DNA from: Palleronia rufa
GTDB lineage: Bacteria; Pseudomonadota; Alphaproteobacteria; Rhodobacterales; Rhodobacteraceae
Direction of reading: 5' to 3'
DNA length: 58,552 nt
Assembly: GCF_000743715.1 (NCBI RefSeq)
Contig: NZ_JQEY01000011.1
Span: 54,952-113,503, forward strand
Part shown: piece after piece, positions 7,959 through 17,458 of the stretch
Layout: each line of letters starts with the position of its first letter
Position numbering within the stretch: position 1 is the stretch's first letter
Made by a program: the position numbers and the translations under genes
Notes under the pieces: model-generated
Databases searched by the model: none
The model's input: only the letters and a program-made list of their open reading frames with translations
What the model was told of the DNA's origin: nothing

Positions 7959-8911
7959 CGCGCCGCGGACCGGCGGCCTGCGGACCGGCGTGAGACGGCG
8001 GCGCAAGAGCGGGACGCCAACCTTGAAGTCGGCGCCCAGGTTCGGGTCAGACAAAGCCGCACCGCAGGCGGCGTGCGACCGGCGATCCTGGCGGCGAAGG
8101 CGCCGGTGGGCCGGAGCGCAAGGCGACCCGGCCCACGGCACCGTCTGCGCAGCGCAAACTGGTTCATCGGCGCCGGGAACTGGACGCCGGACGGGCGTGG
8201 ATCACGAACGGACAGCACGGGCACCGGTCGCGGCGGTGGATGCCGTGCAGTCCCGGTCCGAGCCCGCCCCGACGGATCGTCGGACACGCGGGCAGAGTAT
8301 CGAGCGGGGCGCCACATCCTGCCGCGACGAACCGATCGGTAAGCGATCCGCAGACTGCGGGCTCGAACCCGCGCCGTGTATCCGTAGCCGGGCCGCACCG
8401 ACGGAACGTTCGGCCGCGGTGAGGTCGTGTTGCCGGCACGTCGCTCGCGGTCGTCATCGCTGACGGCAAGGGCCGCATGGCTGGGGGGCACGCAGCCGCG
8501 GCGCTCATCGGTTCCGGCCGTGCACGGAGACGCACGTTACCGGTCCGCTTGTCGCCAACAAACCGTTGCATGACATTCGCCTGAGTCCGACAGGCGCGCC
8601 GTCCTTCGCCGCGATCCTGGGGCTGAACTCTGCCGATGTCCCCGCGCAGGGCGATAGGTCCGTGCCTGATCCGACGCGGCGGGCTATGGTCGGGACAGAA
8701 ACCGATGTGGGATCCCTACCGGTATGGTCTGCCCATATGCCTTTCCCATGACGCTCGCCCCCGTCGCCGGTGCCCGGGGTACGCGCGACCTCGACGACGC
8801 GACTTGCAGACGGATCGCCCTGACGCCGACCGGCGCGTTTGCCGCCGCCTTCGCTGTCGCGCCGCTGGATCGGCTGACGGACTGGCGTGCCGCGCCTGCG
8901 GCCGGTCCCGC
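7959..8911. other. Long intergenic stretch with no supported gene
   Basis: These 953 bases between fliG-like and the hydrolase gene contain only frames with atypical Arg/Pro/Ser-rich composition in several directions. I find no family match, terminator or clear promoter. A 63-codon frame ending in ATGA overlap with the gene at 8912 is considered and set aside under rejected items. The stretch may hold regulatory DNA or a decayed gene. Confidence 0.5.
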
Positions 8912-10561
8912 ATGACCGCGCCGGTCCGCCACCTCTACATCCTGCCTTTGGCGCTGGGGCTGGTGTTCTTCGGCGCGTCGCTGACGCCGACGCTGATACC
9001 ACGCGGATGGGTCGTGCAGGGCACGCTCGGTGGGCTGGTCATGGCGCTCGGCTACCTGATCGGTCGCGCGGTGCTGTCGCTCTGGCGTCTGCTTCAACTT
9101 CCCGAAGCCCGCGGTCGGACGCGCGTGGTTCTGGGCGTTGCGATCATGGTCCCCGCCGCGATCATTCTTCTCCTTTGCCTGCTGAATACGCAGGGCTGGC
9201 AGAACGGCATTCGCCTGCGCATGGAGATGCCACCGCTCCGGACCACGCATACCGTCCGGATGCTTCTTGTCGCGCTCGCTGTCTTCGCGGTCCTGTTCGC
9301 GATCGGCATCGCGCTGCAATGGCTGTTCGACCGCGTCCGATTCCGGCTCTATCGCTACCTGCCGGCACGGGCCGCGAATGTCGCGGGGTTCGTGCTGACG
9401 GCGCTGCTCATCGTGACGGTGACGCGGGATGGCGTTCTCGACCGGGCGATCGCCGGGCTCGATGCGTCTTACACGACGGCGCAGGCGCTGTTCGACACCG
9501 CCCCGCCCGCGCCGGACGGGATCGTGACCGGCGGCGCGGGCTCGCTCGTCGATTGGGACGCTCTGGGCCAGCCGGGCCGCGACTACGTCACGTCGGGGCC
9601 CGGCGCCGATGACATAGCGGCGTTCACCGGGCGCGACGCGATGCGGCCCATCCGGGTCTATGTCGGGCTCGCGCAGGCGGAGGGCGCGGAGGACCGCGCC
9701 GAAACCGCCCTGGCCGAGCTTCGGCGCCAGGGCGGCTTCGACCGCGAAGTGCTGATCGTGGCCTTGCCCACCGGCACCGGCTGGCTCGATCCCGGCGCGG
9801 TCGATCCGGTGGAATACATGCATGGCGGCGACATCGCAACGGTGGCGGTGCAGTATTCCTACCTGCAATCCCCGCTGGCCCTGATCCTCGAGACGCGCGC
9901 GGGGCTCGATCAGGCCGAGGCGCTGATCGGCGCCATCCATCGCTACTGGCGCGGCCTGCCCGAAGAGATGCGCCCGAGGCTCTATATCCACGGCCTCAGC
10001 CTTGGCGCCTGGTCCTCGATGTCCGGCACCGGTCTCTTCGCGCTGCTCGACGATCCCATCGACGGCGCGCTCTGGGCCGGGCCGCCGTTTCCGTCCTCGA
10101 AATGGCAGGGGATCACCGCGTCGCGCGATCCGGACAGCCCGTATGTCGCCCCGGTGCTGGGCGACGGGCGGCTGGTGCGCTTTGCGTCCAATCACCGCGG
10201 GGCCGGCGGACCCGCGGGCTGGGGCGATATGCGGCTCGTCTACCTGCAATATCCCAGCGACCCGATCGTGTTCTACGAACCCGCCTCGCTGTTTCGCCCG
10301 CCGGTCTGGATGACCGAGCCGCCCGCCCCCGACGTTTCGCCCCAGATGCGGTTCATGCCGGTCGTCACGCAGTTCCAGCTTGCCGTGGACATGGCTCTGG
10401 CGACGACGGCGCCGGCGGGGTACGGCCATTCCTATTTCGGGCGGGACTATGTCGGGCCGTGGGTCGCCGTGACGGCGCCCGACGACTGGACCGACGCCGA
10501 CACGTCGCGCCTGGTGGCGCATTGCGACAGCGGCTTCCAGCTGGGCTGCGACCGCGAATAG
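8912..10561 (+). CDS. Membrane-anchored alpha/beta-hydrolase family protein (Abhydrolase_9 type)
   Basis: The 549-residue protein has two parts. The N-terminal about 190 residues carry four or five membrane segments (LPLALGLVFFGASLTPTLIP, LGGLVMALGYLIG, VLGVAIMVPAAIILLLCLL, MLLVALAVFAVLFAIGIALQ, VAGFVLTALLIVTV). The C-terminal catalytic domain has the nucleophile elbow GLSLGAWSS, and AYGHSYFGRDY-like residues near the end could hold the His. This fits the Abhydrolase_9_N plus Abhydrolase_9 architecture; the substrate is unknown. The start at 8912 is where the first membrane segment begins. Confidence 0.82.
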   Translation: MTAPVRHLYILPLALGLVFFGASLTPTLIPRGWVVQGTLGGLVMALGYLIGRAVLSLWRLLQLPEARGRTRVVLGVAIMVPAAIILLLCLLNTQGWQNGIRLRMEMPPLRTTHTVRMLLVALAVFAVLFAIGIALQWLFDRVRFRLYRYLPARAANVAGFVLTALLIVTVTRDGVLDRAIAGLDASYTTAQALFDTAPPAPDGIVTGGAGSLVDWDALGQPGRDYVTSGPGADDIAAFTGRDAMRPIRVYVGLAQAEGAEDRAETALAELRRQGGFDREVLIVALPTGTGWLDPGAVDPVEYMHGGDIATVAVQYSYLQSPLALILETRAGLDQAEALIGAIHRYWRGLPEEMRPRLYIHGLSLGAWSSMSGTGLFALLDDPIDGALWAGPPFPSSKWQGITASRDPDSPYVAPVLGDGRLVRFASNHRGAGGPAGWGDMRLVYLQYPSDPIVFYEPASLFRPPVWMTEPPAPDVSPQMRFMPVVTQFQLAVDMALATTAPAGYGHSYFGRDYVGPWVAVTAPDDWTDADTSRLVAHCDSGFQLGCDRE

Positions 10562-10567
10562 CGTCGG

Positions 10568-10918
10568 TCAGGTTTCTTCGAGATACGCCTTGAGCGCGGC
10601 GGCGTTGTTGTGCGTCTTGTCCTTCGCGCCATAGATCAGCGTGACCCGGCCCGCGGCGATTCTGTCGCGAAGCGCGCCCACAGTCCCAGGCTTGTCGCGC
10701 AGCTCCTGGGCATAGCGCGTCCTGAACGCGTCCCACTTGTCGCGATCATGGCCGAACCAGCGGCGCAGGTCGTCGCTCGGCGCGATGTCCTTCATCCACG
10801 CGTCGAGTTGCAGGTCATCCTTCGACATGCCGCGCGGCCAGATCCGGTCGACGAGGATGCGCTGACCGTCCTGGGGACCCGGCTTGTCATACGCGCGTCT
10901 CGTCCAGATCTGCGTCAT
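10568..10918 (-). CDS. DUF488 family protein
   Basis: The 116 residues show the DUF488/YeaO pattern: ILVDRIWPRGMSKDDLQLDA, WMKDIAPSDDLRRWFGHD, KWDAFRTRYAQEL, and GRVTLIYGAKDKTHNNAAAL near the C-terminus. The function of the family is not established. The start at 10918 (MTQIWTRRAYDKP) matches the family N-terminus. It is convergent with the hydrolase gene, with six bases between stops. Confidence 0.88.
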   Translation of the reverse strand: MTQIWTRRAYDKPGPQDGQRILVDRIWPRGMSKDDLQLDAWMKDIAPSDDLRRWFGHDRDKWDAFRTRYAQELRDKPGTVGALRDRIAAGRVTLIYGAKDKTHNNAAALKAYLEET

Positions 10919-11241
10919 GTCGGCACCATACCCGTATCGCCACCTCCGGATCATCGGCGTTGTGGCGCAGACCCATCGAACCCGTCGGCTTCGCTCGCCA
11001 CGCGGGACAGGTCAATCCAGTTCGGGACCCACTGCGGTCCGAACGCGCGGCTCGCCGTTCTTTGGGGCGGACGGACCCGGCACCCGCAAGGGCTGACAGT
11101 GCCAGGGCATCGCCCGTCCGCCTCCCTCCGGCGGATGGAACACGCACACCGGAACCGTTGCCATGGGGACAAATCAGCGATGGCAACGCTCCGCCAGATC
11201 CGGACAGGCCGTGACACCCGGCCGGAGCCTGAGCGGGACCG
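10919..11241. other. Intergenic stretch between DUF488 gene and tkt
   Basis: These 323 bases have only short shadow frames. I see no RNA gene, repeat or clear terminator. Confidence 0.5.
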
Positions 11242-13257
11242 TCAGAGCAGCGACTTGACCTTTTCCACCACCGCGTCCGCGGTGATGCCGAATTGCCGGA
11301 ACAGCTCATCGGCCGGAGCGGACGCGCCGAAACCTTCCATGCCGACGAAGCCGGCCTTGGCCTCCCGGCCGCGTTCGCCCAGCAGCCAGCGGTCCCAGCC
11401 CAGGCGCGCCGCGGCTTCGATCCCGACGCGCACCTGGCCCGATCCCAGCACCTTGCGGCGATAGGTTTCGTCCTGCGCGGCGAAGAGTTCGAAGGACGGC
11501 ATCGACACCACGCGGGTTCCGATGCCCTGCTCTTCCAGCGTCGCCTTGGCCTCCATGGCCAGGGACACCTCGGAGCCCGTGGCAATCAGCACCGCCTGCC
11601 GCTTGGCCACGGCATCGGACAGCACATAAGCGCCCTGTTCGCACAGGTTGCGCGGCTTGTGCTGGGTGCGCAGGGTCGGCAGACCCTGACGCGTCAGCAC
11701 CAGCACCGTGGGCTTGTCGGTGGTGCGCAGCGCGATCTCCCAGGCCTCGGCGGTCTCGATCGTATCGCAGGGGCGCAGCACCTGGACATTGGGCGTGGCG
11801 CGCATCATCGCCAGATGCTCGACCGGCTGGTGGGTGGGGCCGTCCTCTCCCAGACCGATGGAATCGTGGGTCATCACGTAGATCACCGGCGCGCCCATCA
11901 ACGCCGACAGCCGCATGGCCGGACGCGCATAATCGGTGAACACGAAGAACGTGCCGCCATAGGGACGGATGCCGCCGTGGACCGCCATGCCGTTCATCGC
12001 CGCGGCCATCCCGTGCTCGCGGATGCCGTAGTGGATGTAGCGGCCCTTGCGATCCTCGGCGGAAAACACGCCCAGATCGGCCGTCTTGGTATTGTTCGAC
12101 CCCGTCAGGTCGGCTGAGCCGCCAAGGGTCTCCCGCACGACGGGGTTCACGACCTCCAGCACCTTTTCGGAAGAGGCGCGTGTGGCCAGCTTGGGCGCGG
12201 TTTCGGACATCTGCTTTTTCAGCGCGCGGATCACGCCGGAAAGCCGGGCCGGGATCTCTCCGGTCATCGCCGCGTCGAACTGCTTGCGCTTGCCCGCGCC
12301 AAGCGCCTCGACCCGGTCGTTCCAGGCCTCGCGCTCGGCGCCGCCGCGGGCGCCGACTTCGGTCCACCAGCCGGCGATCTCGTCGGGAATGTCGAACGGC
12401 GCCCGGTCCCAGCCATAGGCCTTGCGGGTGTCCGCGATCAGCGTGGGGTCGGTGAGCGCGCCGTGACCCTTGCCGGTGTCCTGCGCCGAGGAACCCAGCG
12501 CGATATGGGTGCGGCAGGAGATCATCGACGGCTTGCCCGCCTTCTTCGCAGCCTCGATGGCGGCGTCGATCTGGTCGGGGTCGTGGCCGTCGATGCTCTG
12601 GGTATGCCAGCCGCAGGCGTCGAACCGCTTCACCTGGTCGGTGCTGTCGGTCATCGACACCTTGCCGTCGATAGAGATGCCGTTGTCGTCGAAGAACACG
12701 ATCAGCCGGCTCAGCTTGAGGTGGCCGGCCATGGCGATCGCCTCATGGCTGACACCCTCCATCAGACAGCCGTCCCCGGCAAAGACATAGGTGTGGTGAT
12801 CCACGACGGACTTGCCGAACCGCGCGCGGAGCGATTCCTCCGCGATGGCCATCCCGACCGACGTGGCAAGACCCTGCCCCAGCGGACCGGTGGTGGTCTC
12901 TATCCCCCTGGCGTGGCGGTATTCGGGATGCCCCGCGGTCCTGGCGCCCCACTGGCGGAAGTCGCGCAGCTGGTCCAGCGTCATGTCCTCGTATCCGGTG
13001 AGGTGCAGCAGCGCGTAAAGCAGCATGGACCCGTGGCCGTTGGACAGCACGAAGCGGTCGCGGTCGGCCCAGTCGGGATGGGTCGCGTCGAACTTCAGGT
13101 GCCTCGACCACAGGACGGTGGCGATGTCGGCCATGCCCATGGGCATCCCGGAATGGCCGGAATTTGCCTGCGCCACGGCATCGAGCGCCAGGACGCGGAT
13201 CGCGGTCGAACGGGTCCAGTGGTCGGGGTGCCGCTCGCGCAGGGTGGCGATATCCAT
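11242..13257 (-). CDS. tkt: Transketolase
   Basis: Tkt is a cytoplasmic thiamine-diphosphate enzyme that moves two-carbon units in the pentose-phosphate pathway. The 671 residues match the family length. Motifs visible: [19 protein letters not shown] (N-terminal signature), [13 protein letters not shown] (ThDP/Mg motif), [12 protein letters not shown], and [20 protein letters not shown] (second signature). It stands alone on the minus strand, divergent from the coiled-coil/zapA pair. It works with the zwf-pgl-pgi genes further along. Confidence 0.97.
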   Translation of the reverse strand: MDIATLRERHPDHWTRSTAIRVLALDAVAQANSGHSGMPMGMADIATVLWSRHLKFDATHPDWADRDRFVLSNGHGSMLLYALLHLTGYEDMTLDQLRDFRQWGARTAGHPEYRHARGIETTTGPLGQGLATSVGMAIAEESLRARFGKSVVDHHTYVFAGDGCLMEGVSHEAIAMAGHLKLSRLIVFFDDNGISIDGKVSMTDSTDQVKRFDACGWHTQSIDGHDPDQIDAAIEAAKKAGKPSMISCRTHIALGSSAQDTGKGHGALTDPTLIADTRKAYGWDRAPFDIPDEIAGWWTEVGARGGAEREAWNDRVEALGAGKRKQFDAAMTGEIPARLSGVIRALKKQMSETAPKLATRASSEKVLEVVNPVVRETLGGSADLTGSNNTKTADLGVFSAEDRKGRYIHYGIREHGMAAAMNGMAVHGGIRPYGGTFFVFTDYARPAMRLSALMGAPVIYVMTHDSIGLGEDGPTHQPVEHLAMMRATPNVQVLRPCDTIETAEAWEIALRTTDKPTVLVLTRQGLPTLRTQHKPRNLCEQGAYVLSDAVAKRQAVLIATGSEVSLAMEAKATLEEQGIGTRVVSMPSFELFAAQDETYRRKVLGSGQVRVGIEAAARLGWDRWLLGERGREAKAGFVGMEGFGASAPADELFRQFGITADAVVEKVKSLL

Positions 13258-13451
13258 GGGCTCGTCCTTCGGATCCGGGGAAAGATGTCGTTGGCGGTGA
13301 TACCAGCCCGGGGGCCAAGTTCAAGCGCGGCGCGGCGCAGGATGAGGGGCTTGCGCGCGTTTGGGGGCTGAAATCGCCGGTGACATGCGTTTTACTCTCT
13401 GGACGAGCACCGAATCGTCACGCTTGGACCACCTGGAAGGGCCCCGACCAG

Positions 13452-13970
13452 ATGCAGGACATCACCGAATTGCAGCGCCGCCTGAGCGGTGCCCTAGAGC
13501 GGATCGGACACGGGCTGGAAGCGCTCGGCCCCGTGGCGCCGGATGGCGCGGCTGCCGGACCCGACCCGTCGGAGCTCGCGGCCGCGCTCGCCGCCGAACA
13601 GGACTTGACGGCACAGCTCGAAGAGCGGATCCGCGCCACGCGGGACCGGTTCGAGACCCGCGCCGCGGAGGCCGACAAGGAGTTGCGCGACGTCCATGCC
13701 CTGCTGGCGGCGGTGGAGTCGGACCGCAACCGCCTGAAGCTGGTGGCAGAGACGCTGACTGCCACCTGCGCGCAGTTGCGCGACCTCAACGCACAGGGCG
13801 TGGCCGACGCCGATCGGGTGAACGACGCGATGACTGCGGAGATCGACGCGCTCAGGACAATGCGCGACAGCGACCGGGGCGAGTTGAACGCGATCATACG
13901 GCTTCTCGACGGGGCCGGCGCCGATGCAAGGACCCCAGACAGCCAAGAGGAGGTTCGCCAGGATGGCTGA
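13452..13970 (+). CDS. Coiled-coil protein upstream of zapA
   Basis: The 172-residue protein is largely helical with heptad-like stretches (LAAALAAEQDLTAQLEERIR, RAAEADKELRDVHALLAAVE, SDRNRLKLVAETLTATCAQL). No catalytic motif, signal peptide or membrane segment is seen. Its last eight bases overlap the zapA start, so the two are probably translated together. A role in cell division alongside ZapA is a reasonable guess from position and coiled coil, not shown by homology. The start at 13452 (MQDITELQRR) begins the helical region. Confidence 0.7.
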   Translation: MQDITELQRRLSGALERIGHGLEALGPVAPDGAAAGPDPSELAAALAAEQDLTAQLEERIRATRDRFETRAAEADKELRDVHALLAAVESDRNRLKLVAETLTATCAQLRDLNAQGVADADRVNDAMTAEIDALRTMRDSDRGELNAIIRLLDGAGADARTPDSQEEVRQDG

Positions 13971-14352
13971 ACAGCGCATCACGATCGGCGGACGCAACTA
14001 TCAGGTCGCGTGCCAGCCCGGGGAAGAGCATTACCTGGACGCCGCCGCCGCCATGCTGGACGCGGAAGCCGGCGTTCTGGCCGAGCAGATCGGGAGGATG
14101 CCGGAAGCGCGGCTGCTGCTGATGGCCGGGCTGATGCTGGCCGACAAGACCGCCGGGATCGAGGAACAGCTTCGCGCGGCAGAAGCGCGCGTGGCCGCTC
14201 TGGAACAGGCGATGGAGGGGCAGGACATCGCCGGATCCGAACGGGTGGAGGTCCCGGTGATCCCCAACGCGCTGATCGAGTCCCTGTCGGAGATGGCCGC
14301 CCGCGCAGAGGCGCTGGCCGACGAAACGGAGGCCCGCGCGCAGTCCGCGTGA
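13963..14352 (+). CDS. zapA: Cell division protein ZapA
   Basis: ZapA binds and cross-links FtsZ filaments at mid-cell. The 129 residues begin with the family pattern EQRITIGGRNYQVACQPGEE, continue with a globular head (YLDAAAAMLDAEAGVL), and end in a coiled coil (IEEQLRAAEARVAALEQAME). The start overlaps the upstream stop (ATGGCTGA). The downstream position of a 6S-like RNA is typical of zapA loci. Confidence 0.85.
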   Translation: MAEQRITIGGRNYQVACQPGEEHYLDAAAAMLDAEAGVLAEQIGRMPEARLLLMAGLMLADKTAGIEEQLRAAEARVAALEQAMEGQDIAGSERVEVPVIPNALIESLSEMAARAEALADETEARAQSA

Positions 14353-14378
14353 CGGCGTCGCGCCATCCGCCTGTCGGT

Positions 14379-14547
14379 GGGCGCCGCGTTCGGGGATTTC
14401 GTTGCGCAGGTTGTGATGGTTCCGGACCCGCTGTGCGGGCACGCCCTTGGCGGCAGGTGCCTCTCTCAGCGCGCCGGCTGTGGTTCAGGCAAGGGCGATG
14501 CAGAGCTTTTCCTCAGTAACTTGAGGATCCGCATGGCGGCATCGCCC
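14379..14547 (+). ncRNA. ssrS: Candidate 6S RNA
   Basis: 6S RNA binds RNA polymerase holoenzyme as an open-promoter mimic, and its gene often lies just after zapA. Here, 27 bases after the zapA stop, 14379-14397 can pair with 14528-14547 (GGGCG/CGCCC, CCGC/GCGG, GGAT/ATCC with bulges). This encloses an internal region and a 3'-side hairpin CCTCA-GTAAC-TTGAGG. The 3' arm contains GGCGGCATC, as in the E. coli 6S 3' arm. The length of about 169 fits. Pairing was done by eye, so the ends are approximate. Confidence 0.5.
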
Positions 14548-14725
14548 TTCCGTGAGACCGGTCAAGACCACGGCACCTTTGCATCGCGCGCATGGTCGAG
14601 GCAGAGAGAGAGGGGCGGCCTGGACGCGCGGCGGCGTTCGCGGCACATGCTTCGAAACACCCCACCTTCCGGGCAACCGCACGCCCGGCCGATGCCCGGC
14701 GCGGCTGGTGCCCGTCCCGGCCCGC

Positions 14726-15085
14726 TCAGGCGTTGGCGTCGCGGATCTTCTCGGCGGCCGCCTTGTCGAAGGCGACGCCTTCCTTCTCGAAGAGCGCGTC
14801 GAGTTCGCCCGACAGGGTCATCTCGGTGATGATGTCGCAGCCGCCGACGAACTCGCCTTTTACGTAGAGCTGCGGGATGGTGGGCCAGTCGGAGTAATCC
14901 TTGATCCCCTGACGCATGTCCTCATCGGCAAGCACGTTCACATCCGTGAAATCGACGCCCATGAAGTTCAGCACGCCCGCCACGCGGCTGGAAAAGCCGC
15001 ACTGGGGCATGGTCTTCGTGCCTTTCATGAACAGCACCACGTCATGTGCGGTCACGGTGTCCTTGATAGTGTCCGTCGCAGTCAT
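14726..15085 (-). CDS. grxD: Monothiol glutaredoxin (Grx4 type)
   Basis: This 119-residue CGFS glutaredoxin has VVLFMKGTKTMPQCGFSSRV (active site CGFS), WPTIPQLYVKGEFVGGCDII (glutathione binding, cis-Pro) and a C-terminal helix. CGFS glutaredoxins bind a [2Fe-2S] cluster bridged by glutathione and pair with BolA proteins in iron sensing and cluster delivery. It is the third gene of bolA - small membrane protein - grxD, four bases after its neighbour. The start at 15085 follows the family N-terminus. Confidence 0.93.
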   Translation of the reverse strand: MTATDTIKDTVTAHDVVLFMKGTKTMPQCGFSSRVAGVLNFMGVDFTDVNVLADEDMRQGIKDYSDWPTIPQLYVKGEFVGGCDIITEMTLSGELDALFEKEGVAFDKAAAEKIRDANA

Positions 15086-15089
15086 CGAT

Positions 15090-15341
15090 TCAGCCTTTCC
15101 ATGTGTCCTTGGGTACGAAGAGCCGCGCATAGGCCTGCGGGTCCTTCGGCACCCTGTATTCCGTCGCCTCTCCGCCGCCGCCGCCGCCGGAAAAATACTC
15201 CGCCCTGAGGACATGATGGCCCCGGCCCGGCGCGGCGCCGCGACCGGTCCCGCGTTCGGACCGCAACACCGACCGGACGCGAACCGCCAGCACGGCAAGG
15301 ATCGCCGCCGCCAGCACCGCCGACAGACCCAGCGCGGTCAT
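15090..15341 (-). CDS. Small membrane protein between bolA and grxD
   Basis: The 83 residues have one N-terminal membrane helix (LGLSAVLAAAILAVLAVRV). A basic segment and a C-terminal half with YFSGGGGGGEATEYRVPKDP and QAYARLFVPKDTWKG follow. The ATG overlaps the bolA stop by four bases and the gene ends four bases before grxD, so it is in the same transcript. No known domain is recognised. A link to iron-sulfur or redox work is only suggested by position. Confidence 0.75.
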   Translation of the reverse strand: MTALGLSAVLAAAILAVLAVRVRSVLRSERGTGRGAAPGRGHHVLRAEYFSGGGGGGEATEYRVPKDPQAYARLFVPKDTWKG

Positions 15342-15580
15342 TGCGGTGCCCGGGTGGTCAGTGCCAGCGCGTGGAGCGCGCCCGACGGCCCGTCCATCCT
15401 GCCCTTGAGCGCCGCATAGACCGCGCGCTGCTGCTGGACGCGGTTCTTGCCGCGAAAGCTCTCGTCCTCGACCTCCGCGGCATAGTGATTCCCGTCGCCG
15501 GCCAGATCGGTGATGACGATCTTCGCGTTCGGGAACTCGGCGCGAATGAGATCCTCGATCTCCTGTGCTGCGATGGCCAT
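15338..15580 (-). CDS. bolA: BolA family protein
   Basis: The 80-residue protein has the BolA fold pattern: EIEDLIRAEFPNAKIVITDL, GDGNHYAAEVEDESFRGKNR, VQQQRAVYAALKGRM and a conserved His (ALHALALTT). BolA proteins partner CGFS glutaredoxins through a shared [2Fe-2S] cluster, and the glutaredoxin gene is two genes downstream. ATG 15580 is favoured over 15586 because AAAGG sits six bases before it. Confidence 0.9.
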   Translation of the reverse strand: MAIAAQEIEDLIRAEFPNAKIVITDLAGDGNHYAAEVEDESFRGKNRVQQQRAVYAALKGRMDGPSGALHALALTTRAPQ

Positions 15581-15732
15581 GGACATCCTTTGTCGGCTGC
15601 GGGCGTCTTGAACCTAAGAAGACACGCGCCCCTCTACAAGCGCCCGCAAGAGCACCGCAATCCCGGTCGGCGCGATCCGCGGCGACATCTGCCATGTCGA
15701 AATACATTGAGACACCGGGTGATGGCGCGCTA

Positions 15733-15750
15733 GGTCAACAGATGTTGACC
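15733..15750. promoter_or_regulatory. Inverted repeat upstream of putP-like gene, possible operator
   Basis: GGTCAACA-GA-TGTTGACC is a perfect 8-base inverted repeat with a 2-base centre, ending 25 bases before the symporter ATG. It has the size and symmetry of a binding site for a dimeric regulator. It lacks a T-run, so a terminator is unlikely. Confidence 0.5.
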
Positions 15751-15775
15751 GGAACCGGACGAAGGACGCGACACG

Positions 15776-17230
15776 ATGCAGATCGGAATCTGGATAAGCC
15801 TGACGCTGTATTTCGTGCTCATGCTGGGGATCGGGGTCTATGCCTGGCGCAAGTCCACCGGCAACTCGGAGGAATACGTTCTGGGCGGGCGCAACCTGCC
15901 GCCGGCGGTCGCGGCACTTTCCGCCGGCGCCTCCGACATGAGCGGGTGGCTGCTTCTGGGCCTTCCCGGTGCGCTCTACGCCGCCGGGCTGGTCGAAGCC
16001 TGGATCGGCATCGGCCTCTTCTTCGGCGCCCTGGCGAACTGGATTATCGTCGCCCCCCGGCTGCGCGAGCAGACCGAGCGCTACGACAACGCCCTGACCA
16101 TCCCGGGCTTTCTGTCCAACCGGTTTCCCAGCCAGGCGACGCTGCTGCGCGTCGTCTCCGCCGTGGTCATCGTGGTGTTCTTCGCGGTCTATACCGCCAG
16201 CGGCCTGGTCGGCGGCGGCAAGCTGGTGCAATCCGCCTTCGACGGCAGCTATCTCTTCGGTGTCTGGCTGACGCTGGGCGTGGTGCTGGCCTATACGGTC
16301 GTCGGCGGTTTTCTGGCGGTGTCGCTGACCGATTTCGTACAGGGCTGCATCATGATGCTTGCGCTGATCATCATGCCGGCAATCGTGCTCTACGCGGGCG
16401 GCGGCGGCGGCTTCGGCCAGGCCGCCGCGACCCTGAGGGAGGTCGATCCGGAGTACCTGTCGCTCTTCGACGGCCTGACGCTCCTTGGCTGGATCTCGGC
16501 GGTGACCTGGGGGCTGGGCTATTTCGGCCAGCCCCATATCATCGTGAGGTTCATGGCCGTGCGCAGCGTGCCGGCGGTGGCCACCGCGCGCAACATCGGC
16601 ATGACCTGGATGGCGATCTCACTGATCGGGGCGGTCGGCGTGGGGGTCTTCGGGCGTGCCTACGCTGTGCGCAACGGCGTCAATGTCGAGGACAGCGAGA
16701 CGATCTTCATCGTTCTCGCGGACCTGCTTTTTCATCCGCTGGTGACCGGTTTCCTGTACGCCGCTTTGCTGGCCGCGATCATGTCCACGGTGTCCAGCCA
16801 GCTACTGGTGGCCTCCTCATCCCTGGCCGAGGATTTCTACCGCCTCTTCGTCCACCGCGACGCCTCCGAGACGGAGATCGTCGGCGTCGGCCGGATCGCG
16901 GTGGTCGCCGTGGGGGTTGTCGCAGCCCTGATCGCCGGCGACCCGGAGAGCAACGTGCTGGGGCTGGTGTCGAACGCCTGGGCGGGCTTCGGCGCCGCCT
17001 TCGGACCGCTCATCATCCTGTCCCTGACATGGTCGCGGATGACGGGCGTCGGCGCGCTTGCGGGTCTGGTGGTCGGAGCGGTGACAGTCGGGGCGTGGAT
17101 CCTGCTGGGCCTTGGCGGGGTGCTCTATTCCATCGTGCCGGGCTTCATCGCCGCAACGGTCGCCATCGTGGCCGTCAGCCTCATGACGGAGGCCAAGGGA
17201 GAGTTCCGCGCCCTCGACCCGGCAGAGTGA
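15776..17230 (+). CDS. putP: Sodium/proline symporter (SSS family)
   Basis: This 484-residue integral membrane protein of the sodium:solute symporter family has about 13 membrane helices. Family landmarks: YVLGGRNLPPAVAALSAGAS, DMSGWLLLGLPGALYAAG, TIPGFLSNRFP, and AALLAAIMSTVSSQLLVASS in the sodium-site region. PutP brings proline into the cell with Na+. Substrate assignment rests on overall similarity and length, and a related amino acid remains possible. An operator-like inverted repeat lies just upstream. Confidence 0.88.
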   Translation: MQIGIWISLTLYFVLMLGIGVYAWRKSTGNSEEYVLGGRNLPPAVAALSAGASDMSGWLLLGLPGALYAAGLVEAWIGIGLFFGALANWIIVAPRLREQTERYDNALTIPGFLSNRFPSQATLLRVVSAVVIVVFFAVYTASGLVGGGKLVQSAFDGSYLFGVWLTLGVVLAYTVVGGFLAVSLTDFVQGCIMMLALIIMPAIVLYAGGGGGFGQAAATLREVDPEYLSLFDGLTLLGWISAVTWGLGYFGQPHIIVRFMAVRSVPAVATARNIGMTWMAISLIGAVGVGVFGRAYAVRNGVNVEDSETIFIVLADLLFHPLVTGFLYAALLAAIMSTVSSQLLVASSSLAEDFYRLFVHRDASETEIVGVGRIAVVAVGVVAALIAGDPESNVLGLVSNAWAGFGAAFGPLIILSLTWSRMTGVGALAGLVVGAVTVGAWILLGLGGVLYSIVPGFIAATVAIVAVSLMTEAKGEFRALDPAE

Positions 17231-17458
17231 CGTTTGGAGTTGGCGGGGAACATCGGCGCGCGCAGCAGTCGCGTGCGACCGATTGTGCGACGTTCGCCTG
17301 GCCGACCGCGATGCGGTGCTGGCAGGCAGGATCGAGCGCTGTGCGTCTTCCGTCGCTCGGTTCTGCCCCATGCCGCGCCGCGCATCGCCGAAAGCTTCGG
17401 GACCGCAATCGACACGGACCGGTCGGATCCTTGAACGCCTTTTCCTGCGCCGCGGACC

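Noticed and set aside
8340-8400. A tRNA-like T-arm (GCGGG-TTCGAG-CCCGC on the minus strand)
   Set aside because: The loop is one base short and no acceptor, D or anticodon arms can be formed around it.
8724-8915. A 63-codon frame ending in ATGA overlap with the hydrolase gene
   Set aside because: The coupling is tempting, but there is no good ribosome site, no family residues, and composition equals the other random frames of this gap.
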